This document shows, in pieces, positions 1 to 9,681 of a DNA stretch of 64,000 bases (position 1 is the stretch's first letter; each line of letters begins with the position of its first letter). Under the pieces are notes generated by a model. It was not told where the DNA came from and searched no databases. It saw only the letters and a list, made by a program, of their open reading frames with translations. A program made the position numbers and the translations under genes. The stretch is from Polaribacter sp. Q13 (GTDB lineage Bacteria > Bacteroidota > Bacteroidia > Flavobacteriales > Flavobacteriaceae), in NCBI RefSeq assembly GCF_016858305.2, contig NZ_CP074436.1, forward strand, positions 1,632,001-1,696,000, written 5' to 3'.

Positions 1-155
1 ACGGATCTTTGGGGTTTTCTTATAAAACCACTAAAAAGACATCCCTGTATTTAGGAAGTAATATAGGACACGTTTCTAACTTTGATACTAAAACGCCCAA
101 TAATGGTTATAGTTTTCTTGGCTTAGAAATTGGCGTTTATTATTTACTTAAATAA
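1..155 (+). CDS. C-terminal end of a probable outer-membrane beta-barrel protein (5' truncated)
   Basis: The reading frame is open from the window edge to a TAA at 153-155 and encodes the last 50 residues of a protein. Residues alternate between polar and aromatic/hydrophobic, with glycines at strand ends, and the chain finishes GVYYLLK. That pattern is typical of the final strands of a small beta-barrel outer-membrane protein. The start lies outside the window, so the family cannot be named. A strong hairpin follows at 174-219, consistent with the end of a transcript. Identification rests on composition only. Confidence 0.5.
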   Translation, partial: GSLGFSYKTTKKTSLYLGSNIGHVSNFDTKTPNNGYSFLGLEIGVYYLLK

Positions 156-173
156 AAACTATATTTAAAATAA

Positions 174-222
174 AATTCCTATTAGATCTAAATTTTATTT
201 TAAGATCTTAATAGGAATTTAT
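174..222. terminator. Hairpin terminator between the outer-membrane gene and dps
   Basis: The arms AATTCCTATTAGATCT (174-189) and AGATCTTAATAGGAATT (203-219) pair along their length with one bulged T. The hairpin lies between two convergent genes, so it could end transcripts from both sides. A second short perfect hairpin, GCTGAAC/GTTCAGC with a 3-base loop, is at 240-256, on the dps side. Confidence 0.6.
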
Positions 223-281
223 TATTTTAGTAATAAGATGCTGAACCAAGTTCAGCGTGATACATTTCTATTTTTTTTTAA

Positions 282-755
282 TTATTTACCTAACCAAGAA
301 TTTAACATCCAAATTGTTTTTTCTTGCTCTGCAATAAAATCACTCATCATAGAATTGGTACCTTCATCATTTGCTTCATCTGAAGAGTCTAATATACTTC
401 TTTCAATTTTTAATAATTCAGAAAGTGAGGTTACAACCAACTCCACTGCTTCTACATCATTAGAAATATTTTTTCCTACAGGTACTATTGCTAAATTAAT
501 ATAATCTGTAAAAGTATGCAAAGGCTTGCCTTGTAATGTTAAAATACGTTCTGCAATGTCATCTATCTTTACTTGAGAATCTGTATAAAACTCCTCAAAC
601 TTAACATGTAATTGAAAAAAATTTTTCCCTTTAATATTCCAGTGTAAACCTCTTAAACTTTGATAATAAATTTGAAAATTTGCTAATAAACCATTTAATT
701 CATCGACTAAATTAGCTGTTTCTTTTTTGTCTAATCCTAATATTGTTTTGTTCAT
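282..755 (-). CDS. dps: Dps-family ferritin-like DNA-protection protein
   Basis: A 157-residue Dps/miniferritin that oxidises ferrous iron with peroxide and stores it in a 12-subunit shell, protecting DNA in the cytoplasm. The family's ferroxidase residues are present at the right spacing: His38, His50, Asp65 and Glu69, matching H51, H63, D78 and E82 of E. coli Dps. The open frame extends 40 codons further upstream, but that extension is hydrophobic, unlike Dps, and overlaps the promoter. The ATG at 755 (MNKTILGLDKKE) gives the usual family length. It is divergent from oxyR, so peroxide induction by OxyR is likely. A -7 box TAAATTTG is at 787-780 without an evident -33 TTG, as expected for an activator-dependent promoter. 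Confidence 0.93.
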   Translation of the reverse strand: MNKTILGLDKKETANLVDELNGLLANFQIYYQSLRGLHWNIKGKNFFQLHVKFEEFYTDSQVKIDDIAERILTLQGKPLHTFTDYINLAIVPVGKNISNDVEAVELVVTSLSELLKIERSILDSSDEANDEGTNSMMSDFIAEQEKTIWMLNSWLGK

Positions 756-779
756 TTTGTAATATTTTTTATTGATACA

Positions 780-787
780 CAAATTTA
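780..787 (-). promoter_or_regulatory. dps promoter -7 box (TAAATTTG)
   Basis: TAAATTTG on the minus strand matches the Bacteroidetes sigma-ABfr -7 consensus TAnnTTTG. Transcription would start near 773, about 18 bases before the dps ATG. No TTG is visible at the usual -33 distance, which fits dependence on an activator such as the adjacent OxyR. Confidence 0.55.
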
Positions 788-822
788 AGAAAAATTTAAG
801 CTCATAAAGTATAATTATAATT

Positions 823-856
823 GATAGTTTTAATATCTTTATCAAAAAATTTGATA
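823..856. promoter_or_regulatory. Candidate OxyR operator in the dps-oxyR intergenic region
   Basis: Two dyads lie side by side. GATAG-N5-ATATC (823-837) resembles the OxyR half-site arrangement GATAG-N5-CTATC with one mismatch. TATCAAA-N3-TTTGATA (840-856) is a perfect inverted repeat ending four bases before the oxyR ATG. In addition TTGATACACAA is repeated exactly at 772-782 and 851-861, one copy over each gene's start region. Binding by OxyR is inferred from position and resemblance only. Confidence 0.4.
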
Positions 857-860
857 CACA

Positions 861-1802
861 ATGACCATTACCCAATTAAAATACGTTTTATCTGTTGCAG
901 AATACCAGAATTTTACGGTAGCTGCAGAACATAGTTTTGTTACTCAACCTACATTGAGTATGCAAATTCAAAAATTGGAAGACGAATTAGGTGTTAAGAT
1001 ATTTAACCGTTCTAAAAAACCAATTGAATTAACAGAAGTAGGAAAAAAAATAGTAGAACAAGCAAAAGTTATCGTAGATGAAAGTAATAGAATTTTAGAC
1101 ATTGTTCATCAACAAAAAGGATATATAGGAGGTGAATTTAAATTAGGAATTATCCCGACAATTATGCCCACTTTATTACCGATGTTTCTACAAAATTTCA
1201 CTAAAAAATACCCGAAAGTAAAGTTAATTATCGAAGAATTAACTACCGAAGAAATTATAAGAAAATTAACTGACGGTCATATAGATGCAGGTCTTGCTGC
1301 AACTCCTTTAGAAAATGAAGCGATAAAAGAAAGACCTTTATATTATGAACCTTTTGTTGGTTTAATTCCTCAAAACCATAGACTATCTAAAAACAAAACC
1401 ATCACTGCTGAGGAGTTAGAAATGGAAGATATTCTGTTATTAGAGGATGGGCATTGTTTTAAAGACAGCGTAATTAATTTATGTAGCACTCGTAAAGTAG
1501 ATAATAAAAAAGGGTTTCAATTAGAAAGTGGAAGTTTTGATACTTTAATTAAACTGTCTAAAGAAGGTTTGGGAATGACGTTGCTACCTTATTTACATAC
1601 TTTAGATTTAAATGATGCCGATAAAAGCCATTTACGTGAATTTACAAATCCTCCACCAGCAAGAGAAGTGAGTTTAATTTATCATAAATCACAATTAAAA
1701 ATGCAATTGATTGAAGCCTTAAAGAAAACGATAGATGGTGTTGTTAGAGGTGCTATTTCTTTTTCTGATGTTAAAATTATTAGCCCTTTACAGAAAAAAT
1801 AA
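861..1802 (+). CDS. oxyR: OxyR-type LysR-family peroxide-sensing regulator
   Basis: A 313-residue LysR-type regulator with an N-terminal winged helix-turn-helix (about residues 1-60) and a C-terminal periplasmic-binding-like sensor domain. The motif EDGHCFKDSVINLC places cysteines at positions 199 and 208, the same numbers as the redox pair of E. coli OxyR, so peroxide sensing by disulfide formation is strongly supported. It is divergent from dps, a classic OxyR target. The intergenic region is 105 bases and carries inverted repeats next to the start codon that may mediate autoregulation. A terminator at 1896-1943 closes the unit. Confidence 0.93.
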   Translation: MTITQLKYVLSVAEYQNFTVAAEHSFVTQPTLSMQIQKLEDELGVKIFNRSKKPIELTEVGKKIVEQAKVIVDESNRILDIVHQQKGYIGGEFKLGIIPTIMPTLLPMFLQNFTKKYPKVKLIIEELTTEEIIRKLTDGHIDAGLAATPLENEAIKERPLYYEPFVGLIPQNHRLSKNKTITAEELEMEDILLLEDGHCFKDSVINLCSTRKVDNKKGFQLESGSFDTLIKLSKEGLGMTLLPYLHTLDLNDADKSHLREFTNPPPAREVSLIYHKSQLKMQLIEALKKTIDGVVRGAISFSDVKIISPLQKK

Positions 1803-1895
1803 AAAGACACGTGTTTCACAGATTACACATAATATTTATGGCATCAAAGACACTCTTTCATCGCATTCAATATTCTTAAAAATTTAATCTAAAGA

Positions 1896-1943
1896 ACAAA
1901 AAAAGACCCCACAAATTTTTAAAATTTGTGGGGTCTTTTTTTG
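1896..1943. terminator. Bidirectional terminator between oxyR and the ABC-F gene
   Basis: A near-perfect palindrome of about 20-bp arms (AAAAGACCCCACAAATTTTT and its complement) has A-runs on the left and T-runs on the right, so it forms a Rho-independent terminator on both strands. It separates two convergent genes. Confidence 0.85.
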
Positions 1944-1984
1944 TTAAAGTCTTGAATATTTGTGAAATCCGTGTCCTTTAAAAA

Positions 1985-3607
<1,623 letters not shown>

Positions 3608-3627
3608 CTATATTTTTTTAATTTTTG

Positions 3628-3635
3628 CAAAAGTA
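3628..3635 (-). promoter_or_regulatory. -7 box (TACTTTTG) of the ABC-F gene
   Basis: TACTTTTG followed by GC on the minus strand matches TAnnTTTG. The predicted start near 3621 gives a 17-base leader before the ATG at 3604. No clear -33 element is seen. Confidence 0.5.
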
Positions 3636-3775
3636 CAAATTTCATTTATCTTTTACCCCCACATTTCAAACGGTTTTCAATAAATTATACTTCCGTTTTT
3701 ATAACTATTTTAACAATGAATTAACAACGATAGCTCCTATGAATACCTAACTTTGTTATAAGGTAAAGACCCCTA

Positions 3776-5176
3776 ATGTGTATGATTAAATATCTTCTTC
3801 ATTTAATTTTATTAATTATGATTGCTGCTTTTGTGGGCTGTAGTTCTAATTCTAAAAATACAGCAACTTATTTTGGCGGTAAAATTATAAACCCAAAATC
3901 TAAATATGTTGTTTTATTCGCTATGGATAAAGTAATAGATACATTGTATTTAGGTAAAGACCATAAATTTTTAGGAAAATTAGAAAGCGCCAATGAAGGT
4001 TTGTACTATTTTACGCATGGAAATGAAAACCAATATATATACTTAGAACCTAAAGATAGTTTAATGTTGCGTTTAAACACTTGGGATTTTGATGAATCTA
4101 TCGTTTTTGCAGGAAAAGGTGCCGAAAGAAATAATATTTTAATAGACTGCTTTTTAGAAGAGGAAAAAGATAATAAAATGTTTTATGAATTTAACAAATT
4201 ATCACCTAACCAATTTCTTAGAAAAACAGATTCTTTACTTTCTTTAAAAGAGAAAACTTATAAAGAATACACAAAAGATCATACAGAAGAAACAAAAGGT
4301 TTTAATAACGTTTTAAAAGTGGCACTTACCTACCCTATTTTTGCTAGAATAGAAAGATACCCAATTGCCAATGTAAAATACAATCATAAAACAGAATTTA
4401 GTACCATTAATAATACTTTTTATAAGCATAGAGCGTCTGTAAATATAAATAACGACTCTTTAATGTACTACCAACCTTACTCTAAATATGTAAGGAATTT
4501 TCTATACAATATCACCTATTCTTTGGGACATAAACCAATGACTAATGAGTATTCGTCAGGTTTTACAGTAGATTTATTAAAAACAATAAAAAATAAGATA
4601 AAATCTGAAGCCTCAAAAAATGCTTTTTTAAAGCAAACAGTTGTCAGTCATTTTTATGAAAAATCTAGCTGCAATGCAAACAAAGAAGCTTTTGATACTT
4701 ATTTTAATTTAAGCACAAGTGCAAAAGACAAGGCTCACGTTAGGCAATTACTTTTAGATAGTAAAGTACTAAATAAAGGTCTAAAAATGGTTGATTTTAC
4801 CATAAATGATTTAACAAACGGAACACACTCTATAAAAAAACTCATAAAAAATAAAAACACTTTTTTATTATTTTGGAATCCAGAGAATACGACACCGATG
4901 TATATCTCGTCTAGAATTAATTATTTAAGAAGACAATTTCCTGATGTACAATTTATTCAAATAAAAATTGATGGAAGCGTGCATGACAGAATAAAGCACC
5001 TAGATATTAAAAGTCAATATTTTATTACTGCCAATAGCGAGGCAAACAATTTCTTAACAAGCAAAATGACAAGATCTATTATTATTAACAAACAAGGAAT
5101 AATAACAAACGGTTTTGCTTCAATTTCTTCTAAAAAATTGTATTCAGATTTAAAACAATTAAGTATTCCAAAATAA
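3776..5176 (+). CDS. Lipoprotein with a C-terminal thioredoxin-like fold lacking the CxxC motif
   Basis: A 466-residue predicted lipoprotein. The N-terminus is a hydrophobic signal ending in a lipobox (FVGC, followed by SSNS). The middle is polar with no named domain that I recognise. The last ~140 residues (from about KMVDFTINDLTNG) read like the TlpA/AhpC thioredoxin fold seen in many Bacteroidetes lipoproteins. Where a CxxC would lie after the FLLFW strand there is NPENTTP, so no thiol-disulfide chemistry is expected. Two ATGs two codons apart (3776 and 3782) are possible starts. It stands alone between ABC-F and the helicase gene. Role unknown; a periplasmic binding or structural role is a guess. 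Confidence 0.6.
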   Translation: MCMIKYLLHLILLIMIAAFVGCSSNSKNTATYFGGKIINPKSKYVVLFAMDKVIDTLYLGKDHKFLGKLESANEGLYYFTHGNENQYIYLEPKDSLMLRLNTWDFDESIVFAGKGAERNNILIDCFLEEEKDNKMFYEFNKLSPNQFLRKTDSLLSLKEKTYKEYTKDHTEETKGFNNVLKVALTYPIFARIERYPIANVKYNHKTEFSTINNTFYKHRASVNINNDSLMYYQPYSKYVRNFLYNITYSLGHKPMTNEYSSGFTVDLLKTIKNKIKSEASKNAFLKQTVVSHFYEKSSCNANKEAFDTYFNLSTSAKDKAHVRQLLLDSKVLNKGLKMVDFTINDLTNGTHSIKKLIKNKNTFLLFWNPENTTPMYISSRINYLRRQFPDVQFIQIKIDGSVHDRIKHLDIKSQYFITANSEANNFLTSKMTRSIIINKQGIITNGFASISSKKLYSDLKQLSIPK

Positions 5177-5201
5177 TTCATCTTAATTAAAATATTAGTT
5201 G

Positions 5202-5305
5202 TACATTTGCACGATTTTTATTCTGAGTCTAACTCATTAATAATCAGGTCGAATTTATAATCGGGTTTGCAGGTGGGCGTTCTGTGAATCCAAAAAAACA
5301 CAGTA
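5202..5305 (+). promoter_or_regulatory. -7 box and relatively G-rich leader of the DEAD-box helicase gene
   Basis: TACATTTG (5202-5209) matches the TAnnTTTG -7 box. Transcription from near 5216 would give a leader of about 90 bases. Its second half (about 5245-5295) is visibly richer in G than the surrounding AT-rich spacer and holds several short G runs. Long structured leaders are common on cold-induced RNA helicase genes, so a regulatory leader is plausible. I cannot assign it to a known RNA family. Confidence 0.4.
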
Positions 5306-7108
5306 ATGTCAACATTTTTAGAATTAGGTTTAAAAGAACCGATTAACAGAGCATTGACGGATTTAGGTTACGAAAAACCTACCGTAATTCAGGAAAAAGC
5401 AATTCCACAAATTATTTCATCTACAGACGATTTAAAAGCATTTGCACAAACAGGTACAGGTAAAACTGCTGCTTTTAGTTTGCCAATATTAGAGCTTTTA
5501 GATACCAATAGTAAAAACGTACAAGCAATTATTTTATCACCAACAAGAGAACTTGCAGTTCAAATTGGTAATAATATTAAGGACTTTTGTAAATATTTAC
5601 CAGATGTAAAAGTAGCTACCGTATATGGTGGTTCTAGTATGGAAGATCAAATTAGATCTTTAAAAAGAGGTGCACAAATAGTAGTTGGAACTCCAGGTAG
5701 AACTGTAGATTTAATTAACAGAAGAGCTTTAAAATTAGGAAACGTTCAATGGTTAGTCTTAGACGAAGCAGATGAAATGTTAAACATGGGTTTTAAAGAC
5801 GAATTAGATAAAGTCTTAGAAGCTACTCCAGAGACAAAACAAACTTTATTGTTTTCTGCAACTTTTCCTAGAGAAGTTGAGTCTATTGCAAGAAACTACA
5901 TGACCAAACCAGTAGAAATCACTTCTGGTGAGAAAAATTCTGGTTCAGAAAATGTAAGTCATGAATATTATTCAGTTACAGAAAGAACTCGTTACCCTGC
6001 ATTAAAAAGAATAGCAGATTTAAACCCTGATATTTATGCAATTATCTTTTGTAGAACTCGCAGAGAAACACAAGAGGTTGCAGACAACCTAATAAAAGAT
6101 GGCTATAGTGCAGATGCTTTGCATGGAGATTTATCTCAAGGGCAAAGAGATTCTGTAATGGGTAAATTCCGTAAGAAAACAATTCAAATATTAGTAGCTA
6201 CAGATGTTGCTGCTCGTGGATTGGATGTAACGGAATTAACGCACGTAATAAACCATAAATTACCAGACCAAATAGAAAACTATACTCATAGAAGTGGTAG
6301 AACTGGTAGAGCTGGTAATAAAGGTATTTCTATTGTTTTAGTAAATGGAAAAGAAAAGGGGAAATTACGTCAGATTGAAAGAATAATTAAAAAGAAATTT
6401 GAAGAAGGTAAAGTTCCTTCTGGAAAAGAAATTGTTCAGAATCAATTAATGAATTTAATTGATAAGGTTCAAAATACGGAAGTAAATGAATCTGAAATGG
6501 AGGAATTTTTACCAAGTATTTATGAAAAACTAGAATCATTAGATAGAGAAGAATTAATCAAAAAATTTGTTTCTTTAGAATTTAATACAATGTTAAAGTA
6601 TTACGAAAACTCTAAAGACTTAAATGATTTATCTTCTAGAGAAAATTCTAGAGCGAGAACGGTTAATGAAAACATGACCCGTTTCTTTATCAACATTGGT
6701 AGAAAAGACAACTTAAACCCAGGTAAATTAATAGGTTTAATTAACGACCAAAATATTGGTGATAAAATAGAAATAGGTTCTATAGATATCTTAGATACTT
6801 TTTCTTTCTTTGAACTTGATAAAAATTTCGAAGACCAAACATTAGAAGCTTTTGCTAGCAATCAACCAGATTTTGATGGACGCTCTGTAAATATAGAGAT
6901 TACTAAAAAAGAACGTTCTGGTGGTGGACGAAGAGGTGGTAAAAAACCTTTCGGTAAAAAAGATGGAGGTTTTGGAAGACGTAGAAGTTCTGACAGCCCT
7001 TCTTCTAGAGGAAAATCAGATAGAAGCTCTTCTGATAGAGCAGATAGAAATACAGGTGGTGGAGACAGAAAATCTGGCGGATTCGGAAGAAGACGTAGAG
7101 AACGTTAA
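5306..7108 (+). CDS. deaD: DEAD-box ATP-dependent RNA helicase (DeaD/CsdA type)
   Basis: A 600-residue RNA helicase that remodels RNA duplexes during ribosome assembly and cold growth. In order it shows a Q motif (PTVIQ, near residue 29), Walker A (AQTGTGKT, 47-54), PTRELA, TPGR, DEAD (VLDEADEM), SAT (LFSATF), then the second RecA domain with ARGLD and HRSGRTGRAG. A DbpA/CsdA-like C-terminal RNA-binding domain follows (RFFINIGRKDNLNPGKL). The last ~55 residues are rich in Arg, Gly and Ser, an RNA-binding tail. It is monocistronic, with its own -7 box upstream and a terminator at 7131-7165. Confidence 0.93.
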   Translation: MSTFLELGLKEPINRALTDLGYEKPTVIQEKAIPQIISSTDDLKAFAQTGTGKTAAFSLPILELLDTNSKNVQAIILSPTRELAVQIGNNIKDFCKYLPDVKVATVYGGSSMEDQIRSLKRGAQIVVGTPGRTVDLINRRALKLGNVQWLVLDEADEMLNMGFKDELDKVLEATPETKQTLLFSATFPREVESIARNYMTKPVEITSGEKNSGSENVSHEYYSVTERTRYPALKRIADLNPDIYAIIFCRTRRETQEVADNLIKDGYSADALHGDLSQGQRDSVMGKFRKKTIQILVATDVAARGLDVTELTHVINHKLPDQIENYTHRSGRTGRAGNKGISIVLVNGKEKGKLRQIERIIKKKFEEGKVPSGKEIVQNQLMNLIDKVQNTEVNESEMEEFLPSIYEKLESLDREELIKKFVSLEFNTMLKYYENSKDLNDLSSRENSRARTVNENMTRFFINIGRKDNLNPGKLIGLINDQNIGDKIEIGSIDILDTFSFFELDKNFEDQTLEAFASNQPDFDGRSVNIEITKKERSGGGRRGGKKPFGKKDGGFGRRRSSDSPSSRGKSDRSSSDRADRNTGGGDRKSGGFGRRRRER

Positions 7109-7130
7109 TCAATACCTAAATTAAATATAA

Positions 7131-7165
7131 AACCTCATCATTGCAAAATGGTGAGGTTTTTTTTT
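7131..7165 (+). terminator. Rho-independent terminator of the helicase gene
   Basis: Arms AACCTCATCA and TGGTGAGGTT pair with one wobble around an 8-base loop and are followed by a run of T. Confidence 0.85.
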
Positions 7166-7287
7166 ATCCTAATTAAGCTGTAGTCTTTAATATTTACGAA
7201 TAAATTAAACCTAATAATTACGAAACCGATTTCTTTATTTTTTTTAAAATATGACCAAAGTTATAGAAATGCTTTTCATTCTTCTCT

Positions 7288-7295
7288 TACATTTG
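7288..7295 (+). promoter_or_regulatory. -7 box (TACATTTG) of the carbonic anhydrase gene
   Basis: TACATTTG matches TAnnTTTG and lies 35 bases before the start codon. No TTG is seen at the -33 distance. Confidence 0.5.
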
Positions 7296-7330
7296 TAGTT
7301 GAAATCAATCATTACAAAACAATAAAAAAA

Positions 7331-8125
7331 ATGAAAAAGTTTATAGCTACATTCCTAATTTTTACTCTTGTTACTATTACATCTTGTAATTCAGATAAAA
7401 AAGAGAAAAAAAATCACCAAGAAGAAAACCATGCTCATTGGACTTATAATGGTGAAACCTCACCAGAGCACTGGGCAGAAATAGAAAAAAACTCAGATTG
7501 TGATGGCAAAAAACAATCTCCTATTAACATTATAGATATTAACACGAAACCTGTACAACAGAAAGAAAATTCGTTAGATATTTTATATTCGCCTACTACC
7601 AAAATAAAACAAGTTATCAATAACGGACATTCCATTCAGTTTAATTTTGAAGCAGGAGATTCTATTCAATATCATGGAGATACTTATTTTTTATCACAAG
7701 TCCATTTTCATGAACCATCAGAACACACCCTAAATGGAGTACGTTTTCCTTTAGAAATTCACTTAGTTCATAAAAGTAAATCTAATACGTACACCGTAAT
7801 GAGTATTTTGGCCAAAGAAGGAGCGGAAAGTCAGTTATTTGAATTTTTTGAAAGCTTCTTACCTATAGAAGAAAATAAAACCAAAGAAATAGACCAATCT
7901 TTAGACTTAACAACTTTGTTTCCTAAAAACAATGATTTTTACGCTTACGGAGGCTCTTTAACAACACCTCCTTGTACCGAAAGAGTAAATTGGGTTGTAT
8001 TTAAAGACCCAATTATTATTTCTGTAGATGAAGTATTAAAATTAAAAAGCAACATGCCTAAAGACAATTACAGAAACGAACAACCTCTTAATGATAGGAT
8101 TGTTTCTTTAAATATACAAAAGTAA
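7331..8125 (+). CDS. Alpha-type carbonic anhydrase, predicted lipoprotein
   Basis: A 264-residue alpha-class carbonic anhydrase that interconverts CO2 and bicarbonate outside the cytoplasm. The N-terminus is a lipoprotein signal ending ITSC (Cys19), so it is probably membrane-anchored in the envelope. The zinc ligands are clear: His125 and His127 in VHFHEPSEH and His144 in EIHLVH. The family signature YGGSLTTPPCTE is also present, and NNGHS supplies a likely proton-shuttle histidine near residue 100. Cys57 and the Cys in PPCTE could form the disulfide usual in this class. It appears monocistronic, with a -7 box upstream and an inverted repeat plus T-run at 8155-8227 downstream. Confidence 0.95.
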   Translation: MKKFIATFLIFTLVTITSCNSDKKEKKNHQEENHAHWTYNGETSPEHWAEIEKNSDCDGKKQSPINIIDINTKPVQQKENSLDILYSPTTKIKQVINNGHSIQFNFEAGDSIQYHGDTYFLSQVHFHEPSEHTLNGVRFPLEIHLVHKSKSNTYTVMSILAKEGAESQLFEFFESFLPIEENKTKEIDQSLDLTTLFPKNNDFYAYGGSLTTPPCTERVNWVVFKDPIIISVDEVLKLKSNMPKDNYRNEQPLNDRIVSLNIQK

Positions 8126-8154
8126 CAGTATATAGAGTCATAGTATTTTAAATT

Positions 8155-8227
8155 GTCATTGCCAAGAAACAAAGTATTCTTTAAAGTATAGAGATTACAA
8201 AACACTTCTTCGCAATGACTTTTTTTT
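8155..8227 (+). repeat. Dispersed inverted repeat (GTCATTGC...GCAATGAC), probable terminator
   Basis: GTCATTGC (8155-8162) and GCAATGAC (8212-8219) are exact inverted arms of a 65-base element, followed by eight T. It resembles two other elements in this window (10701-10772 and 22984-23057). Here it lies 30 bases after the carbonic anhydrase stop and probably ends that transcript. Confidence 0.6.
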
Positions 8228-8302
8228 ATAAGAGCATATTATAAATTAGTTGTAGCTCTCTAATAAAAAATAAAAGATGTAATAACACCTTAGTAAACGC
8301 AA

Positions 8303-8328
8303 AAAACCGAGCTAATAGCTCGGTTTTA
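8303..8328 (-). terminator. Terminator downstream of capB
   Basis: AAAACCGAGC and GCTCGGTTTT pair perfectly around a 5-base loop. Reading on minus, the stem ends in T-rich sequence. The stem-loop shares its CCGA...TAATAGC...CGG character with the terminators at 39424 and 39788. Confidence 0.75.
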
Positions 8329-8352
8329 AATTTAAATCTCTATATAAAATAA

Positions 8353-9600
8353 TTACATCATTTCTGCTGCAATCTTTTTATAGGTTCCGTTTTCTAATTT
8401 TTCTCTAATTGCAGAAAAAGCAGTAATAGTCTCATCAATATCTTCTTGCGTATGCGTAGTTGTTGGTATCAATCTTAATATGATTAATCCTTTTGGTATT
8501 ACGGGATATACTACAATAGAACAGAAAATTCCGTGATTTTCACGTAAATCATTCACCATTGCCATAGCTTCCGGTATTTCTCCTTTTAAATATACAGGAG
8601 TAATACATGTTTGTGTAGTTCCTAAATCGAAACCTGCAGCACGTAAACCCGATTGTAACGCATTTGTATTTCTCCACAATGCTTCTTTTAACTCAGGCAT
8701 TGTACGTAACATATCTAAACGTTTTAATGCACCTTTAACCATTGCCATTGGTAATGATTTTGCAAACATTTGAGAACGCATATTATATTGTAAATACTGA
8801 ATTACTTCTTTATTCCCTGCAAAAAAAGCACCAATACCTGCCATAGATTTTGCAAATGTAGCAAAATACACATCTATTTCATCTTGTACACCTTGCTCTA
8901 CACCTGTTCCTTTACCGTCTTTACCTAAGGTACCAAAACCATGTGCATCATCTACTAATAATCTAAAATTATATTCTTTTTTAAATGCAATAATTTCTTT
9001 TAAACGACCTTGTTCTCCACGCATTCCAAAAACACCTTCTGAAATTACAAGAATTCCTCCACCTGTTTTTTCTGCCATTCTTTGAGCACGCTTAATGTTT
9101 TTCTCAAAACTTACCATGTCATTGTGCTTATACACAAATCGTTTACCAGCATGTAAACGAACACCATCTATAATACATGCATGCGTATCCATATCGTAAA
9201 CAATAACATCGTGTTTTGTTACCAAAGCATCAATAGCAGATACCATACCTTGATATCCGAAATTCACTAAATAAGCGGCTTCTTTTTCTACAAAGGCAGC
9301 ACATTCTTGCTCTAATTGTTCATGAAATTTTGTATGCCCAGACATCATTCTAGCCCCCATAGGATACGCCATACCGTGTTCTGTTGCCGCAGCTCCATCT
9401 ACCTTTATAACCTCTGGATGATTTGCTAAACCTAAATAATCGTTGATACTCCAAGTAACAACTTTCTTCCCATTAAAAGACATTCTATTAGAAATAGGTC
9501 CTTCTAATTTAGGAAAAACATAATAGCCTTCTGCTTGTTTTGCCCATTTACCTAAGGGACCTTTATCTGCTTCTATTCTTTCAAATAAATCTTTTGTCAT
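8353..9600 (-). CDS. capB: Alpha-oxoamine synthase family PLP enzyme; probable cysteate C-fatty acyltransferase (CapB)
   Basis: A 415-residue fold-type I PLP enzyme of the alpha-oxoamine synthase family, which includes serine palmitoyltransferase, KBL and BioF. PLP features are His140 (DTHACIIDG), DDAHGFG (217-223) and the Schiff-base Lys251 in TFAKSMAGIG. The frame is open to 9660, but ATG at 9600 (MTKDLFERIEADKG) gives the family's usual N-terminus. Immediately upstream on the same strand is a cystathionine-synthase-like gene. In Bacteroidetes that pair corresponds to CapA/CapB, which make cysteate and condense it with an acyl-CoA to form dehydrocapnine, the sulfonolipid precursor. Serine palmitoyltransferase is the main alternative, because the two share all catalytic residues visible here. 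Confidence 0.7.
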   Translation of the reverse strand: MTKDLFERIEADKGPLGKWAKQAEGYYVFPKLEGPISNRMSFNGKKVVTWSINDYLGLANHPEVIKVDGAAATEHGMAYPMGARMMSGHTKFHEQLEQECAAFVEKEAAYLVNFGYQGMVSAIDALVTKHDVIVYDMDTHACIIDGVRLHAGKRFVYKHNDMVSFEKNIKRAQRMAEKTGGGILVISEGVFGMRGEQGRLKEIIAFKKEYNFRLLVDDAHGFGTLGKDGKGTGVEQGVQDEIDVYFATFAKSMAGIGAFFAGNKEVIQYLQYNMRSQMFAKSLPMAMVKGALKRLDMLRTMPELKEALWRNTNALQSGLRAAGFDLGTTQTCITPVYLKGEIPEAMAMVNDLRENHGIFCSIVVYPVIPKGLIILRLIPTTTHTQEDIDETITAFSAIREKLENGTYKKIAAEMM

Positions 9601-9681
9601 GTGATATTTTATTATTGTTATTCGAACAGCAAAGAAACTGCTTTTTTTGCAGTTAATCAAATGTGTCCGTGTCTATTCTAT

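Noticed and set aside
282..875. 197-residue version of Dps
   Set aside because: The first 40 codons are hydrophobic, cover the promoter and overlap the oxyR start; ATG at 755 gives the family length and spacing.
8353..9660. 435-residue version of CapB
   Set aside because: The 20 extra residues are unlike the family N-terminus, and an ATG at 9600 fits the expected start.
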